Shown piece after piece: positions 8,800 through 17,359 of a DNA stretch of 64,000 nucleotides; within the stretch, counting starts at the first letter, position 1; each line of letters opens with the position of its first letter. The stretch is from DATFMP01 sp035266845. Lineage in GTDB: Bacteria > SAR324 > JACQKK01. Below the pieces are notes generated by a model that did no database searches, was not told the origin of the DNA, and saw only the letters and a list, made by a program, of their open reading frames with translations. Position numbers and translations under genes: made by a program. The DNA lies in NCBI GenBank assembly GCA_035266845.1, contig DATFMP010000060.1:67446-131445 (forward strand), in the 5' to 3' direction.

Positions 8800-9168
8800 A
8801 TGACCGCTGGAGCGAAGCGCGCCACCATACCGGACACGGATCGTCTGACCTTCGACCAGGAAGTGGAAGCCCCGCGCCCCTATGCGTTCACCGTGGGCGT
8901 GCGCGCCCGCCTGGGTGAGAACCTGGAGGGCCTGGAGGCCCACGGCGACGGCATCAGCTTCCGCTCGCCCGAGCCCCTCGAAGGTGGTCTAAAGCTCGAA
9001 TTGGTGATCTGCCACGCGATCCTCGTGGAAGCCACGGTGGTGGGTTGCGCCCTGATGCCCGGCGAGGTGAATGGCTACTGGGTGCGCGCCCGCTTCAACC
9101 AGAACTCGCCCGCCCTGAACGCGCTGATCTGCGAAGAGTTGACCCGGATCATCGAGATGGCGGACTGA
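8800..9168 (+). CDS. Small PilZ-like protein
   Basis: The 122-residue cytoplasmic protein has the strand pattern of a PilZ-type beta barrel. A GISFRSPEPLEGGLKLEL segment resembles the D/NxSxxG-then-turn region, and later VVGCALMPGEVNGYWVRARF resembles the closing strands. The classical RxxxR c-di-GMP-binding arginines are not clear, so it may be a degenerate, non-binding PilZ. The start is an ATG with GGGAG nine bases upstream. It lies alone between the reductase and the glycosyltransferase, all on the plus strand. The family assignment is tentative; 'conserved small protein' is the safe alternative. Confidence 0.45.
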   Translation: MTAGAKRATIPDTDRLTFDQEVEAPRPYAFTVGVRARLGENLEGLEAHGDGISFRSPEPLEGGLKLELVICHAILVEATVVGCALMPGEVNGYWVRARFNQNSPALNALICEELTRIIEMAD

Positions 9169-9258
9169 TCGTCCGCGCCTCCCTGCCAGCCCGCCCGCTG
9201 CCTTCAGCCGGTCATCCGTACCGTTGACAGGATGCGGGCACCGTGGTCGGGGTGAAGC

Positions 9259-10740
9259 ATGCTTGAGCGCTGCTACGCCCTCTCCCCCCGCAGCCGCCTG
9301 GATTCCACCGGCGGTACCTACCGGCTGCGCTGCGAACACCCCCTGCAAACCATCACACTGAACGAAAGCGCGTGGCGCCTGCTGGCCGCGCTGCAGCCCG
9401 GTGTGCCTCTGGACACCCTGGCAGCCGGCGCTGGCGCCGACGTGGTGGCGTTCCTGGATGGGCTGGTGCTGCGGGGGGCCCTGCAGGCCGAGTATCGGCT
9501 GTTGCCTGCGCACGATCCGGCGCCGGTGGACGTGGTGGTTCCGGCATTCGGCGATCCGGCGCCGCTGCGGCGCTGCCTGGAGGCGCTGGCGGCGCAGCAT
9601 TACCCGGCCGGCCACGTGCGCGTGACGGTCGTGGACGATGCCTCGCCCCAGGCGCTGCAAGCCGCCGTGGGCGCGTTGCCGGAGGGACTGATGCTGCGCT
9701 GGCTCCGGCTGCCACACAACGTCGGCCCGGCCTCGGCCCGCAACGCGGGCGTTCTGACGCCCTGGCCGGAGGAAGCCTCGACGCCGGGTTCGCCCACCTC
9801 GCGAAGCTGGCTGGCGTTCGTGGACGCGGACTGCGTGCCGGTACAGGACTGGTTGGCGGGGCTGGCCGCGCTGCTGGAGGATCCTCTCGTGGCGGCCGCC
9901 GGTGGCGCCGTGCGTGGGCTCACCCGCCAGGGGCTGCTGGGGCGCTACGAGGATGCCTGCTCCTCGCTGTACCTGGGCGAGCGTCCCGGGCCGGTGGCGC
10001 TGCCGGATGGCGCACTGGCCTATCTGCCCTCCTGCAACCTCGCCGTGCGAAGAGACGCCTTCCAGCAAGTGGGGGGCTTCCGCGAGGGCTGGCGCTTCGG
10101 GGAGGATGTGGATTTGTGTTGGCGACTGTATGCGGCGGGTCACAGCCTTTTCTATCACCCGGCCCCGGCCGTGGCGCACGAACATCGCACCCGCTGGGGC
10201 GCCTTCCTGCAGCGGCGCCGGATGTATGGTCGCTCGGAGGCCGCCCTGCGCCGGGCGCACCCGGGTCGCTTCGGGTCGCTGCTGCAGCCTGGGCCGATGG
10301 TCGCGCTGGCGGCGGCGGTCCTGGCGCTGTGGAGCCGCCGGCCGGCGGCCTGGGGCTTGGTTGCCGCAGCCCTGCTGGGGTTGGCGGGGCTACCGCTGCT
10401 GCGCCGTCTGCGTGCCGGCGCCGACGAGGCAGCCTGGCCGTTGCGCATGCTGATTGGTGCGGGCGTGCGGCGTGGGGCCGCACAACTCGTGCAACAGGCG
10501 CGGCGCCTCAACCGGCAACTGCTTGTGGCCTGGCTGCCCGTGCTGGCGCTGGTACCGGCTCTGTTGCCGCTGGGTGCGGTCGTTTTCGCCCTGGGCGCGC
10601 TGGGTGAATGGCTGGCGCGGCGGCCTGCGCTGGGCCCCGGGAGCTACCTGGCGGGGTATGCGGGCGAGTGTTTGGCCTATAGCCTGGGCCGCGTCGAGGG
10701 TTTGGTCCTGCAAACCTGGCACCGGATGAGGGGCCGATAA
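9259..10740 (+). CDS. MftF-like family 2 glycosyltransferase (mycofactocin type)
   Basis: MftF enzymes glycosylate the redox cofactor mycofactocin. The 493-residue protein begins with a small PqqD-like winged-helix segment (about residues 1-75). A GT-A domain follows (about 90-330) with VDVVVPAFGDPAPLRRCLEA, a DAD metal motif in AFVDADCVP, and the acceptor/catalytic FGEDVDLCWRL. Hydrophobic C-terminal segments (about 350-380 and 420-460) follow. This domain order and the phrases around PSCNLAVRRDAF and HEHRTRWGAFLQRRRMYG match MftF better than generic GT2 proteins. None of mftA-E is in the window, so the gene is either an orphan or serves another acceptor. The start is ATG at 9259 after GGGGTGAAGC. 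Confidence 0.7.
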   Translation: MLERCYALSPRSRLDSTGGTYRLRCEHPLQTITLNESAWRLLAALQPGVPLDTLAAGAGADVVAFLDGLVLRGALQAEYRLLPAHDPAPVDVVVPAFGDPAPLRRCLEALAAQHYPAGHVRVTVVDDASPQALQAAVGALPEGLMLRWLRLPHNVGPASARNAGVLTPWPEEASTPGSPTSRSWLAFVDADCVPVQDWLAGLAALLEDPLVAAAGGAVRGLTRQGLLGRYEDACSSLYLGERPGPVALPDGALAYLPSCNLAVRRDAFQQVGGFREGWRFGEDVDLCWRLYAAGHSLFYHPAPAVAHEHRTRWGAFLQRRRMYGRSEAALRRAHPGRFGSLLQPGPMVALAAAVLALWSRRPAAWGLVAAALLGLAGLPLLRRLRAGADEAAWPLRMLIGAGVRRGAAQLVQQARRLNRQLLVAWLPVLALVPALLPLGAVVFALGALGEWLARRPALGPGSYLAGYAGECLAYSLGRVEGLVLQTWHRMRGR

Positions 10741-11077
10741 TGTCCCCTCCTGGGGCTTGCCAGCGGCCGAAGGGGGCTGGCTTGCCCCGTCCCTGTTGCA
10801 TTTGCCAGGACAGCATGTTAATTGCCCAAGGATCAAATTAAACAACCGCCTGGACTGGACGAACACAGGCTCCACGGAGCCCCCCCACCTAACCTCCCAG
10901 AACGACGCCAAGTGTCCGCCCGGTTTTTCCGATCGCAGTACTGGTTGATCGTTAGAGACTGACCCCCACGATGGCTATGGCCCTCGCCTCGCTGTGCCCC
11001 GACTGCACCCGGAAACCGTCCCACCGGTGGGCGGATTACCCAAACCCCAGCACCTACCCATCGCATCGGGAGATTCG
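10741..11077. promoter_or_regulatory. Leader region of the act operon
   Basis: This 337-base gap has no convincing gene. A weak inverted repeat GCCAGC/GCTGGC (10759-10781) follows the glycosyltransferase. A relatively AT-rich stretch around 10796-10850 contains TTGCAT and, 17 bases on, TAATTG (10819-10824), a poor but possible promoter. CGATC and GATCG (10930-10951) form a small interrupted palindrome nearer actA. The long untranslated leader suggests the operon promoter lies here, but its position is uncertain. Confidence 0.3.
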
Positions 11078-11743
11078 ATGATCCGTAACGCTCAGCACCG
11101 GACCTGGATTGGTCTGCTTGCCGCGGCCGCCGTCGCCGTGGCTCTGCTCGCCCTGGCCACCCCTGTCACGGCCCAGAAACTTACCAACGAGGACGTGGCG
11201 AAGATTTCGGCGGGGCCGCAGCCCATCAAGTTCAGCCACAAGGTGCACGCCGGGGACAACAACATCGACTGCCAGTACTGCCACATCTACGCACGGCGCT
11301 CGTATGTGTCCGGGGCGCCCCCGGTGGAAATCTGCGCGGGCTGCCACAAGTATGTGGGCACGCAACTGGACGAGGTCAAGAAGGTGATGGGCTACTGGGA
11401 GCGCAAGGAGCCCATCCCGTGGGTGAAGATCCACGACGTCCCCGATTTCGTGCGCTATCCCCACTACAAGCACATCAACGCGAAGAACGAGGTGTACCCG
11501 AACGGGATCAAGTGCCAGACCTGCCACGGCCCGATCGAAACGATGAACGTGGTGCACAAGTACTATTCCGACTTCGGGACGATGGGCTGGTGCCTCAAGT
11601 GCCACCTCACAATCCCCGGGACGCTGGAATTCAAGCGGGCCGTTGCCTCCGCGACGAATCCCCACATTACCAAGGATTCGATCGATCCCAACGGGGGTTA
11701 TCGCCGCCCGCTGCTGACCGATTGTCTGACCTGCCACTATTGA
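11078..11743 (+). CDS. actA: ACIII pentaheme cytochrome c subunit ActA
   Basis: ActA is the periplasmic multiheme cytochrome of alternative complex III, the quinol:electron-acceptor oxidoreductase that replaces cytochrome bc1. The 221-residue protein has a signal or anchor helix (about residues 10-32) and five CxxCH heme sites at residues 65-69, 86-90, 146-150, 172-176 and 216-220. Five hemes is the number known for ActA. The start at 11078 was chosen over upstream in-frame codons because GGGAG lies just before it and the signal sequence begins there. It heads the actABCDEF operon. Confidence 0.93.
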   Translation: MIRNAQHRTWIGLLAAAAVAVALLALATPVTAQKLTNEDVAKISAGPQPIKFSHKVHAGDNNIDCQYCHIYARRSYVSGAPPVEICAGCHKYVGTQLDEVKKVMGYWERKEPIPWVKIHDVPDFVRYPHYKHINAKNEVYPNGIKCQTCHGPIETMNVVHKYYSDFGTMGWCLKCHLTIPGTLEFKRAVASATNPHITKDSIDPNGGYRRPLLTDCLTCHY

Positions 11744-11786
11744 TCGCAGCGTCGATCGCACGCGTACGCTAAGGAGATAGCCGTTC

Positions 11787-14700
11787 ATGGCCGATGGAAT
11801 TCGCAGACGCGACCTCTTCAAGGTGATTGCCGCCGGTGGCGCCACCACGGCGGCCATCGCCGCCTGTGCGGACAAGCCGGAGAAGCTGATCCCGTATCTG
11901 CTGCCGCCGGAAAACATCGAATTCGTGCCCGGCATGCCGCTGGACTACGCCACGACCTGCATGGAGTGTCCGGCGAACTGCGGCATGGTGGTGAAGACCC
12001 GCGAGGCCCGCGCCATCAAGGCGGAAGGCAACCCGGATCACCCGATCAATCAGGGCGCTCTGTGCATGCGGGGGCAAGCCTCCGTGCAGACGCACTACAA
12101 CCCGGCGCGCCTGCAGACCTCCATGCAGCGCGACGGAGAGACCTGGAAGCAGATCCCCTGGGATGCCGCCGAGACGGCCTTTGCCAACGCCATCAAGGCC
12201 GTGGGCAACAAGAGCCAGATCGTCTACATGACGGGCAACGCGTCCGGCACCCGTGGGGGCTTCCTGGACAAGTGGCTGAGCGCCATGGGCGCCTCGCCCA
12301 AGCTGGTGCTCGATCCGCTGGGCCAGCACAACATCAAGGCGGCCAATCAGCTCACCTTCCGGCGCGCGGAAATTCCGCAGTACCGGATTGACCAAGCCAC
12401 CCTGCTGGTCAACTTCGGCGCGGAATTCCTCGAGACGTGGCTGAATCCGGTCGAGAACAACCGCCTCTACACGACGATGCACGCCTACGATGACGCGACC
12501 AAGCGCAAAGGTCGCTTCGTCCAGGTGGGCCCGCACGTCGCCCTCACCGGCGCCAATGCGGACCATTGGATCAAGGCCAAGCCGGGCAGCGAGCCGCTTA
12601 TCGTGCTGGCACTGGCCCGCGAGGTGCTCAGCCGCACGCACGGCCGTGCCGTGGGCGCGGATCGCGACCGCCTGACGAGCTATCTGGAGCCCTACACGCT
12701 GGAGCGGGCGGCCACCGAGAGCGGCGCGGAAGCCGAGGCGCTGCGCAAACTGGACGATGACTTTGCCAAGGCCGAACCGGGGCTGGCCCTGGCTGGCGGC
12801 AACCTGGTGGCCACGACGGAGGGCACGCAATTCCAGATCGCCGTCAACCTGCTGAACTACGTGGCCGGCAACGTGGGCCGCACGGTGCTCTTCGGTGCCT
12901 CGCGGCAGATCGACCTGTCTTCCTCGCACGCCGAGGTGGAGGCGGTCGTGAAGCGCATGCAGGCCGGCGAGGTGAAGCTGCTCATCGTGGACGGGGCCAA
13001 CCCGCTCTACCACCTGCCCGCCAGCAGCCAGATCGCCGGGGCGCTGGACAAGGTGCCCACGATCGTCAGCCTCTCCAGCGCTTGGGATGAGACGACCTCC
13101 AAGGCGCACCTGGTGCTGCCCGGCGCGACCTTCCTGGAGCGCTGGGGCGATGCCTTCCCGCAGCGCGGGGTGTACAGCCTCGTGCAGCCGGTGATGGCCA
13201 CCTACTACCCGGACGTGAAGGCGGCCGAGGACACGCTGCTCTCCGTGTCGGCCAAACTGGGCGATGCGACCTTCAAGGCCACGCCCACCTACCGCGACTA
13301 CCTGCGGCAGGCTTGGCAGCAGGTGCAGAAGGAAGTGGGCGCCAGCGGAGACTTCGAGGCCTTCTGGCGCACCTCGCTGCAGAAGGGTGGGGTGTTCCGC
13401 ACGGTCTCGTTCTCCAGTTCGGTGCGGCTGAACCCGGATGCACTCAGCGGCAAGCCCGGCGTGGCAAAGATCGCCGGCGAAGGGCTGGTGCTGCTGCCCA
13501 CGGTCTCGCTGCGGCATCGCGATGGACGCGGGGCCTCCAACCCGTGGCTGCAGGAAATCTGCGATCCGGTGTCCCAGGTCGTATGGGGCTCCTGGGCGGA
13601 TATCAACCCGGTTACCGCCAAGAAGATGGGCATCGCCCATGGCGACATGCTTCGCGTGAAATCGCCCATGGGCGAGGTGGAGTTGCCGGCCTACCTGCAC
13701 TACGGCGTGCACGAGGACGCCATCGCTATCCCCATGGGCGAGGGCCATACCCACTCGGGCCGCAATGCGGACGGCTACGGCATCAACGTGCTCGATCTGC
13801 TGCCCAACGCGGCGGATCCGCAGTCCGGCGAGTTCGCCTACCTCACCACGCGCGTGCAGGTGGAGCGCACCGGCAAGCCAGGCTATCTGGTGCAGCTCGA
13901 CCACAGCCCGCGCCAGTTGGGCCGCGGCATCATCCAGACGCAGACGGTGGAGCAGGCCCGTGCCGGCGAGAACACCGAGGAGCACGACCCGGAGGAAATG
14001 AAGCACGGGCATCCGTACTTCGATTTCTACCCGCTGCGGGAAGACCAGACCCCCGGTTATCACCACACGTACCGCTGGGGCATGACGATCGACACGGAGC
14101 GCTGCACGGGCTGCTCGGCCTGCGTGGCGGCCTGCTACGCGGAGAACAACCTGGCCATCGTGGGCAAGACCCGCGTGGGCCTGGGCCGCGAGATGCCCTG
14201 GCTGACCATCGAGCGCTTCATCGAGGGCGAAGGCGATTCCTTCAAGGCCCTGATGCAGCCCATGCTCTGCCAGCAATGCGGCAACGCGGGCTGCGAGCCG
14301 GTCTGCCCAGTCTACGCGACCTACCACAACCAGGAAGGTCTCAACGCGCAGATCTACAACCGCTGCGTGGGCACCCGGTACTGCTCCAACAACTGCCCGT
14401 ACAAAGTGCGGCGATTCAATTGGTTCAACTACGAGTGGGAAGCCCCCCTCAACATGCAGCTCAATCCGGACGTGACGGTGCGCAGCAAGGGCGTGATGGA
14501 GAAATGCACGTTCTGCGTGCAGCGCATCGCACGGGCCCGGCGGACGGCCAACGGAGAGGGTCGCGACCTGCGCGACGGCGAGGTGACGCCCGCCTGCGTG
14601 CAGACCTGCCCTACCAAGGCGTTGACCTTCGGCAACCTGGCCGATCCGAACAGCGCCGTCTCGAAGAAAGCCATGCGGGGACGCAACGAGCAAGACAAGC

Positions 14701-14798
14701 GCGTGCGGCAATACGAGGTGTTCCCCTCGCTCAAGCAACATCCGGCGATCACCTACCTGCGCAAGGTGACGTTCGAACCCATCAACCAGGAGGCGTGA
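11787..14798 (+). CDS. actB: ACIII iron-sulfur subunit ActB (molybdopterin-like plus ferredoxin-like fusion)
   Basis: ActB carries the Fe-S chain of ACIII on the periplasmic side. The 1003-residue protein starts with a Tat-like RRRDLFKV and a lipobox-like cysteine (C27). A molybdopterin oxidoreductase-like B1 half runs to about residue 740. The B2 half has four cysteine sets beginning CTGCSACVAAC, CQQCGNAGCEPVC, CVGTRYCSNNC and CTFC/CVQTC, 15 cysteines in all, as needed for three [4Fe-4S] and one [3Fe-4S] clusters. Unusually, B1 keeps C58-x2-C61-x3-C65-x27-C93, a cluster motif like that of true molybdoenzymes. A strong AAGGAGAT ribosome site precedes the ATG. Confidence 0.95.
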   Translation: MADGIRRRDLFKVIAAGGATTAAIAACADKPEKLIPYLLPPENIEFVPGMPLDYATTCMECPANCGMVVKTREARAIKAEGNPDHPINQGALCMRGQASVQTHYNPARLQTSMQRDGETWKQIPWDAAETAFANAIKAVGNKSQIVYMTGNASGTRGGFLDKWLSAMGASPKLVLDPLGQHNIKAANQLTFRRAEIPQYRIDQATLLVNFGAEFLETWLNPVENNRLYTTMHAYDDATKRKGRFVQVGPHVALTGANADHWIKAKPGSEPLIVLALAREVLSRTHGRAVGADRDRLTSYLEPYTLERAATESGAEAEALRKLDDDFAKAEPGLALAGGNLVATTEGTQFQIAVNLLNYVAGNVGRTVLFGASRQIDLSSSHAEVEAVVKRMQAGEVKLLIVDGANPLYHLPASSQIAGALDKVPTIVSLSSAWDETTSKAHLVLPGATFLERWGDAFPQRGVYSLVQPVMATYYPDVKAAEDTLLSVSAKLGDATFKATPTYRDYLRQAWQQVQKEVGASGDFEAFWRTSLQKGGVFRTVSFSSSVRLNPDALSGKPGVAKIAGEGLVLLPTVSLRHRDGRGASNPWLQEICDPVSQVVWGSWADINPVTAKKMGIAHGDMLRVKSPMGEVELPAYLHYGVHEDAIAIPMGEGHTHSGRNADGYGINVLDLLPNAADPQSGEFAYLTTRVQVERTGKPGYLVQLDHSPRQLGRGIIQTQTVEQARAGENTEEHDPEEMKHGHPYFDFYPLREDQTPGYHHTYRWGMTIDTERCTGCSACVAACYAENNLAIVGKTRVGLGREMPWLTIERFIEGEGDSFKALMQPMLCQQCGNAGCEPVCPVYATYHNQEGLNAQIYNRCVGTRYCSNNCPYKVRRFNWFNYEWEAPLNMQLNPDVTVRSKGVMEKCTFCVQRIARARRTANGEGRDLRDGEVTPACVQTCPTKALTFGNLADPNSAVSKKAMRGRNEQDKRVRQYEVFPSLKQHPAITYLRKVTFEPINQEA

Positions 14799-14799
14799 C

Positions 14800-16215
14800 T
14801 TGTCTGCAATCTCCTACAGTGATGTCAATGCGGACATCCTGCGGACCCTGGAGCGTCCCAAGCCGGCCTACTTCCTGCTGCTGATCGGGTTCGTCACGGC
14901 GTTCGCGATCGGCGTCATCAGCTGGGCCATCCAGATCGACGTGGGACTGGGCCTGAGCGGCATCAGCCACCCCATCGGCTGGGGCTTCTACATCACCAAC
15001 TTCGTGTTCTGGATCGGGATCGGGCACGCTGGCACGCTGATCTCCGCCGTGTTCTTCCTGACCCGCGCACCCTGGCGGGCGCCGGTGTACCGGGCGGCGG
15101 AAGCGATGACGGTCTTCGCCGTCATGACGGCGGGGCTGTTCCCCCTCATCCACATCGGGCGCGTCTGGTACGGCTACTGGCTGATTCCGTATCCCAACCA
15201 GCGCATGCTCTGGACGAACTTCAAGTCGCCCCTGATGTGGGACGTGTTCGCCGTTACGACGTATCTCACGATCTCAGTGACCTTCTTCATGCTGGGGCTG
15301 ATCCCGGATCTGGCCTCCATGCGTGACAGCGCCCGCGGCATCCGCAAGTTCCTCTATAGCTCGCTGGCGCTGGGTTGGAACTACTCGTACCAGCAGTGGC
15401 TGCACTACGCGCGGGGCTATCTGATTCTGGCCGCCTTCGCGGCGCCCCTGGTGTTCTCGGTGCACTCCATCGTGTCCTGGGACTTCGCCATGGCGATGAT
15501 CCCCGGCTGGCACACGACGATCTTCGCGCCCTACTTCGTGGCCGGCGCCATCTTCTCCGGGCTGGCCATGGTGATCACGATCATGGTGCCCCTGCGGGTG
15601 GTGTTCGATCTGAAGAAGTACGTGACCGACCACGTGCTGCAGAGCTTGGCGCGGGTGATCCTGTTCACGTCCTTCATCGTGGGCTACTCGTACTGCACCG
15701 AGTTCTTCATCGCCTACTACAGCGGCGTGAACTTCGAGCGGGCCATCTTCTACTTCCGGCCCTTCGGCGAGCCGGGCAGCGGACTGCCCTTCTACCCCGA
15801 AGGGCAGATGGGCTTCGCGCAGATCGCGTTCTTCATCATGTTCTTCTGCAACGTGATCTCACCCCTTCCGCTGTGGCGCTGGAAGGTGCGCAACAATGCA
15901 ATCGCGCTGTTCATCATCTCCATCCTGATCAACATCGGGATGTGGTTCGAGCGCTTCAACATCGTGGTCAGCTCGCTCTCGCACGACTTCAACCCGACCC
16001 TGTGGGGCACTTACATCCCCACGCCCGTCGAGTGCGGCATCACGCTGGGCAGCTTCGGCTTCTTCTTCACGATGTTCCTCCTCTTCACGCGGGCCATGCC
16101 GACGCTGGCCATCGCGGAGGTGAAGGAAATGCTGACGCCGCCCTATCGGCAAGCCAATCACGATCATGTGCCGTGGCGCGAATACGCGACGGAACGTTCC
16201 GAAGACAAGGACTAG
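14800..16215 (+). CDS. actC: ACIII quinol-binding membrane subunit ActC (NrfD family)
   Basis: ActC is an NrfD/PsrC-like integral membrane subunit that carries a quinol site. The 471-residue protein has about ten hydrophobic helices and family phrases such as WAIQIDVGLGLSGISHPIGW and FVFWIGIGHAGTLISAV. The start is TTG at 14800, with AGGAGG inside the end of actB, one base after the actB stop. An ATG start nearby in frame is lacking, so the TTG is well supported. It is co-transcribed with the flanking act genes. Confidence 0.94.
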   Translation: MSAISYSDVNADILRTLERPKPAYFLLLIGFVTAFAIGVISWAIQIDVGLGLSGISHPIGWGFYITNFVFWIGIGHAGTLISAVFFLTRAPWRAPVYRAAEAMTVFAVMTAGLFPLIHIGRVWYGYWLIPYPNQRMLWTNFKSPLMWDVFAVTTYLTISVTFFMLGLIPDLASMRDSARGIRKFLYSSLALGWNYSYQQWLHYARGYLILAAFAAPLVFSVHSIVSWDFAMAMIPGWHTTIFAPYFVAGAIFSGLAMVITIMVPLRVVFDLKKYVTDHVLQSLARVILFTSFIVGYSYCTEFFIAYYSGVNFERAIFYFRPFGEPGSGLPFYPEGQMGFAQIAFFIMFFCNVISPLPLWRWKVRNNAIALFIISILINIGMWFERFNIVVSSLSHDFNPTLWGTYIPTPVECGITLGSFGFFFTMFLLFTRAMPTLAIAEVKEMLTPPYRQANHDHVPWREYATERSEDKD

Positions 16216-16219
16216 ACCC

Positions 16220-16747
16220 ATGCGCAAACCATTCAAAGGCCTGTGGGCATCCTTCCCCTACCTGGATGACGCAGCGACGGTGGCGGCCAAGCTGCAGCAG
16301 GACGGCTCGGATTACAGCGTGCTTTCGCCCTGCCCACGCCACGAGTTGTACGAGGCAATGGGCCGGCCCACCAGCCGGCTGCCCTGGATCACGCTGGTGT
16401 TCGGCGCGCTGGGCATTTTCTTCGGCTATGGCTTCCCGAGCTGGACGGCGCTGGACTGGGTGCTGCCGGTGAGCCAGAAGCCCATCGTGGGTATCCCGGC
16501 CTTCACCATCATCGGCTTCGAGCTGATGGTGCTGCTGGGCGGCATCTCCACCGCGCTGTCCGTCGTGCTGCTGGGGCACTTTGAGCTATTCCGCCACAAG
16601 CTGCCCCATTCGCCGGCCTTCAAGGCCTACAACCGCTTTTCCAACGATCGCTTCGGCATCGTCGTGCGTTGCGAGGAAGGCGACGCGGCCGCGATGGAGC
16701 AGTTGATGCGCCAGTATTCTGCCGAGGAGGTGGTGCGTGAATTCTAA
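16220..16747 (+). CDS. actD: ACIII membrane subunit ActD (DUF3341)
   Basis: ActD is a small two-helix subunit of ACIII. The 175-residue protein opens with a soluble domain whose FPYLDDAATVAAKLQQDG and SPCPRHELYEAM are typical of DUF3341. Two membrane helices lie near residues 60-80 and 95-120, joined by a loop with PVSQKPIVGIPAFT. The start at 16220 (MRKPFKGLWASF) is chosen over an in-frame ATG 54 bases upstream, which lies inside actC. Its end overlaps the actE start by 11 bases. Confidence 0.92.
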   Translation: MRKPFKGLWASFPYLDDAATVAAKLQQDGSDYSVLSPCPRHELYEAMGRPTSRLPWITLVFGALGIFFGYGFPSWTALDWVLPVSQKPIVGIPAFTIIGFELMVLLGGISTALSVVLLGHFELFRHKLPHSPAFKAYNRFSNDRFGIVVRCEEGDAAAMEQLMRQYSAEEVVREF

Positions 16748-17351
16748 TCGCAGCAACAGGAAGGTCTACCTTGTCGGCTGTCTGGCCGGGCTGATGACGA
16801 TCGCGCTGTTCCTGGCCACGGTCGTGGTGTGGGCGGCTGCCCAGCCCAAGCCCCCGGATTACCAAGGCTACGACTTGGCCCGCCCGTGGTTCGACGGAAA
16901 GCCGTGGGACTGGTTCCTGGACATGGTGAACCAGCCCAGCATCAAGCCGCAGGAAGTGGGCACGATGGAACGCTTCCCCACGGACTCCGTGCCGACCACC
17001 GGTGTGGAGCCCGATGTGCCCAACGTGACCAATTCGTCAGGCCTGCTGCGTGACCAGATTCCTGTGAATCCCGTCAAGCCCACGGCTGCGTCCATCGCCG
17101 ACGGCCGCAAGATTTTCGACATCTACTGTGCCGCCTGTCACGGCCGGGATGGCAAAGCCCAGACGCCCGTGGCGGCGAAAGGCATGCCCGCCATTCCGAT
17201 CGACCAGTTGAGGCTCGTCTTCAGCGAGGCGCACATCTACAACAAGATCCGCTACGGCGGACCCATCATGCCGACCTACGGGTTTCAGACATCGCAGCGG
17301 GAACGCTGGGACATCGTGAATTATATGAAGAGCCAGGACTTCGGTAAGTGA
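16737..17351 (+). CDS. actE: ACIII monoheme cytochrome c subunit ActE
   Basis: ActE is the monoheme cytochrome subunit of ACIII, thought to pass electrons to the acceptor. The 204-residue protein has an N-terminal membrane anchor (about residues 10-34), one heme site CAACH, and a distal methionine candidate in GGPIMPTYG. Length and motif order fit ActE. The start is GTG at 16737, overlapping the actD stop and preceded by GAGGAGG. The tight overlap supports translational coupling. Confidence 0.93.
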   Translation: MNSNRSNRKVYLVGCLAGLMTIALFLATVVVWAAAQPKPPDYQGYDLARPWFDGKPWDWFLDMVNQPSIKPQEVGTMERFPTDSVPTTGVEPDVPNVTNSSGLLRDQIPVNPVKPTAASIADGRKIFDIYCAACHGRDGKAQTPVAAKGMPAIPIDQLRLVFSEAHIYNKIRYGGPIMPTYGFQTSQRERWDIVNYMKSQDFGK

Positions 17352-17359
17352 GGAGCTAG

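Noticed and set aside
9259..10740. A mycofactocin biosynthesis cluster
   Set aside because: No precursor peptide, radical SAM, MftB-like or MftD-like gene is seen in the window; only the MftF-like gene is present.
11769..14741. A 990-codon open frame antisense to actB
   Set aside because: It mirrors actB exactly, is rich in His, Arg, Gly and Val as shadow frames are, and matches no family. High GC keeps antisense frames open.
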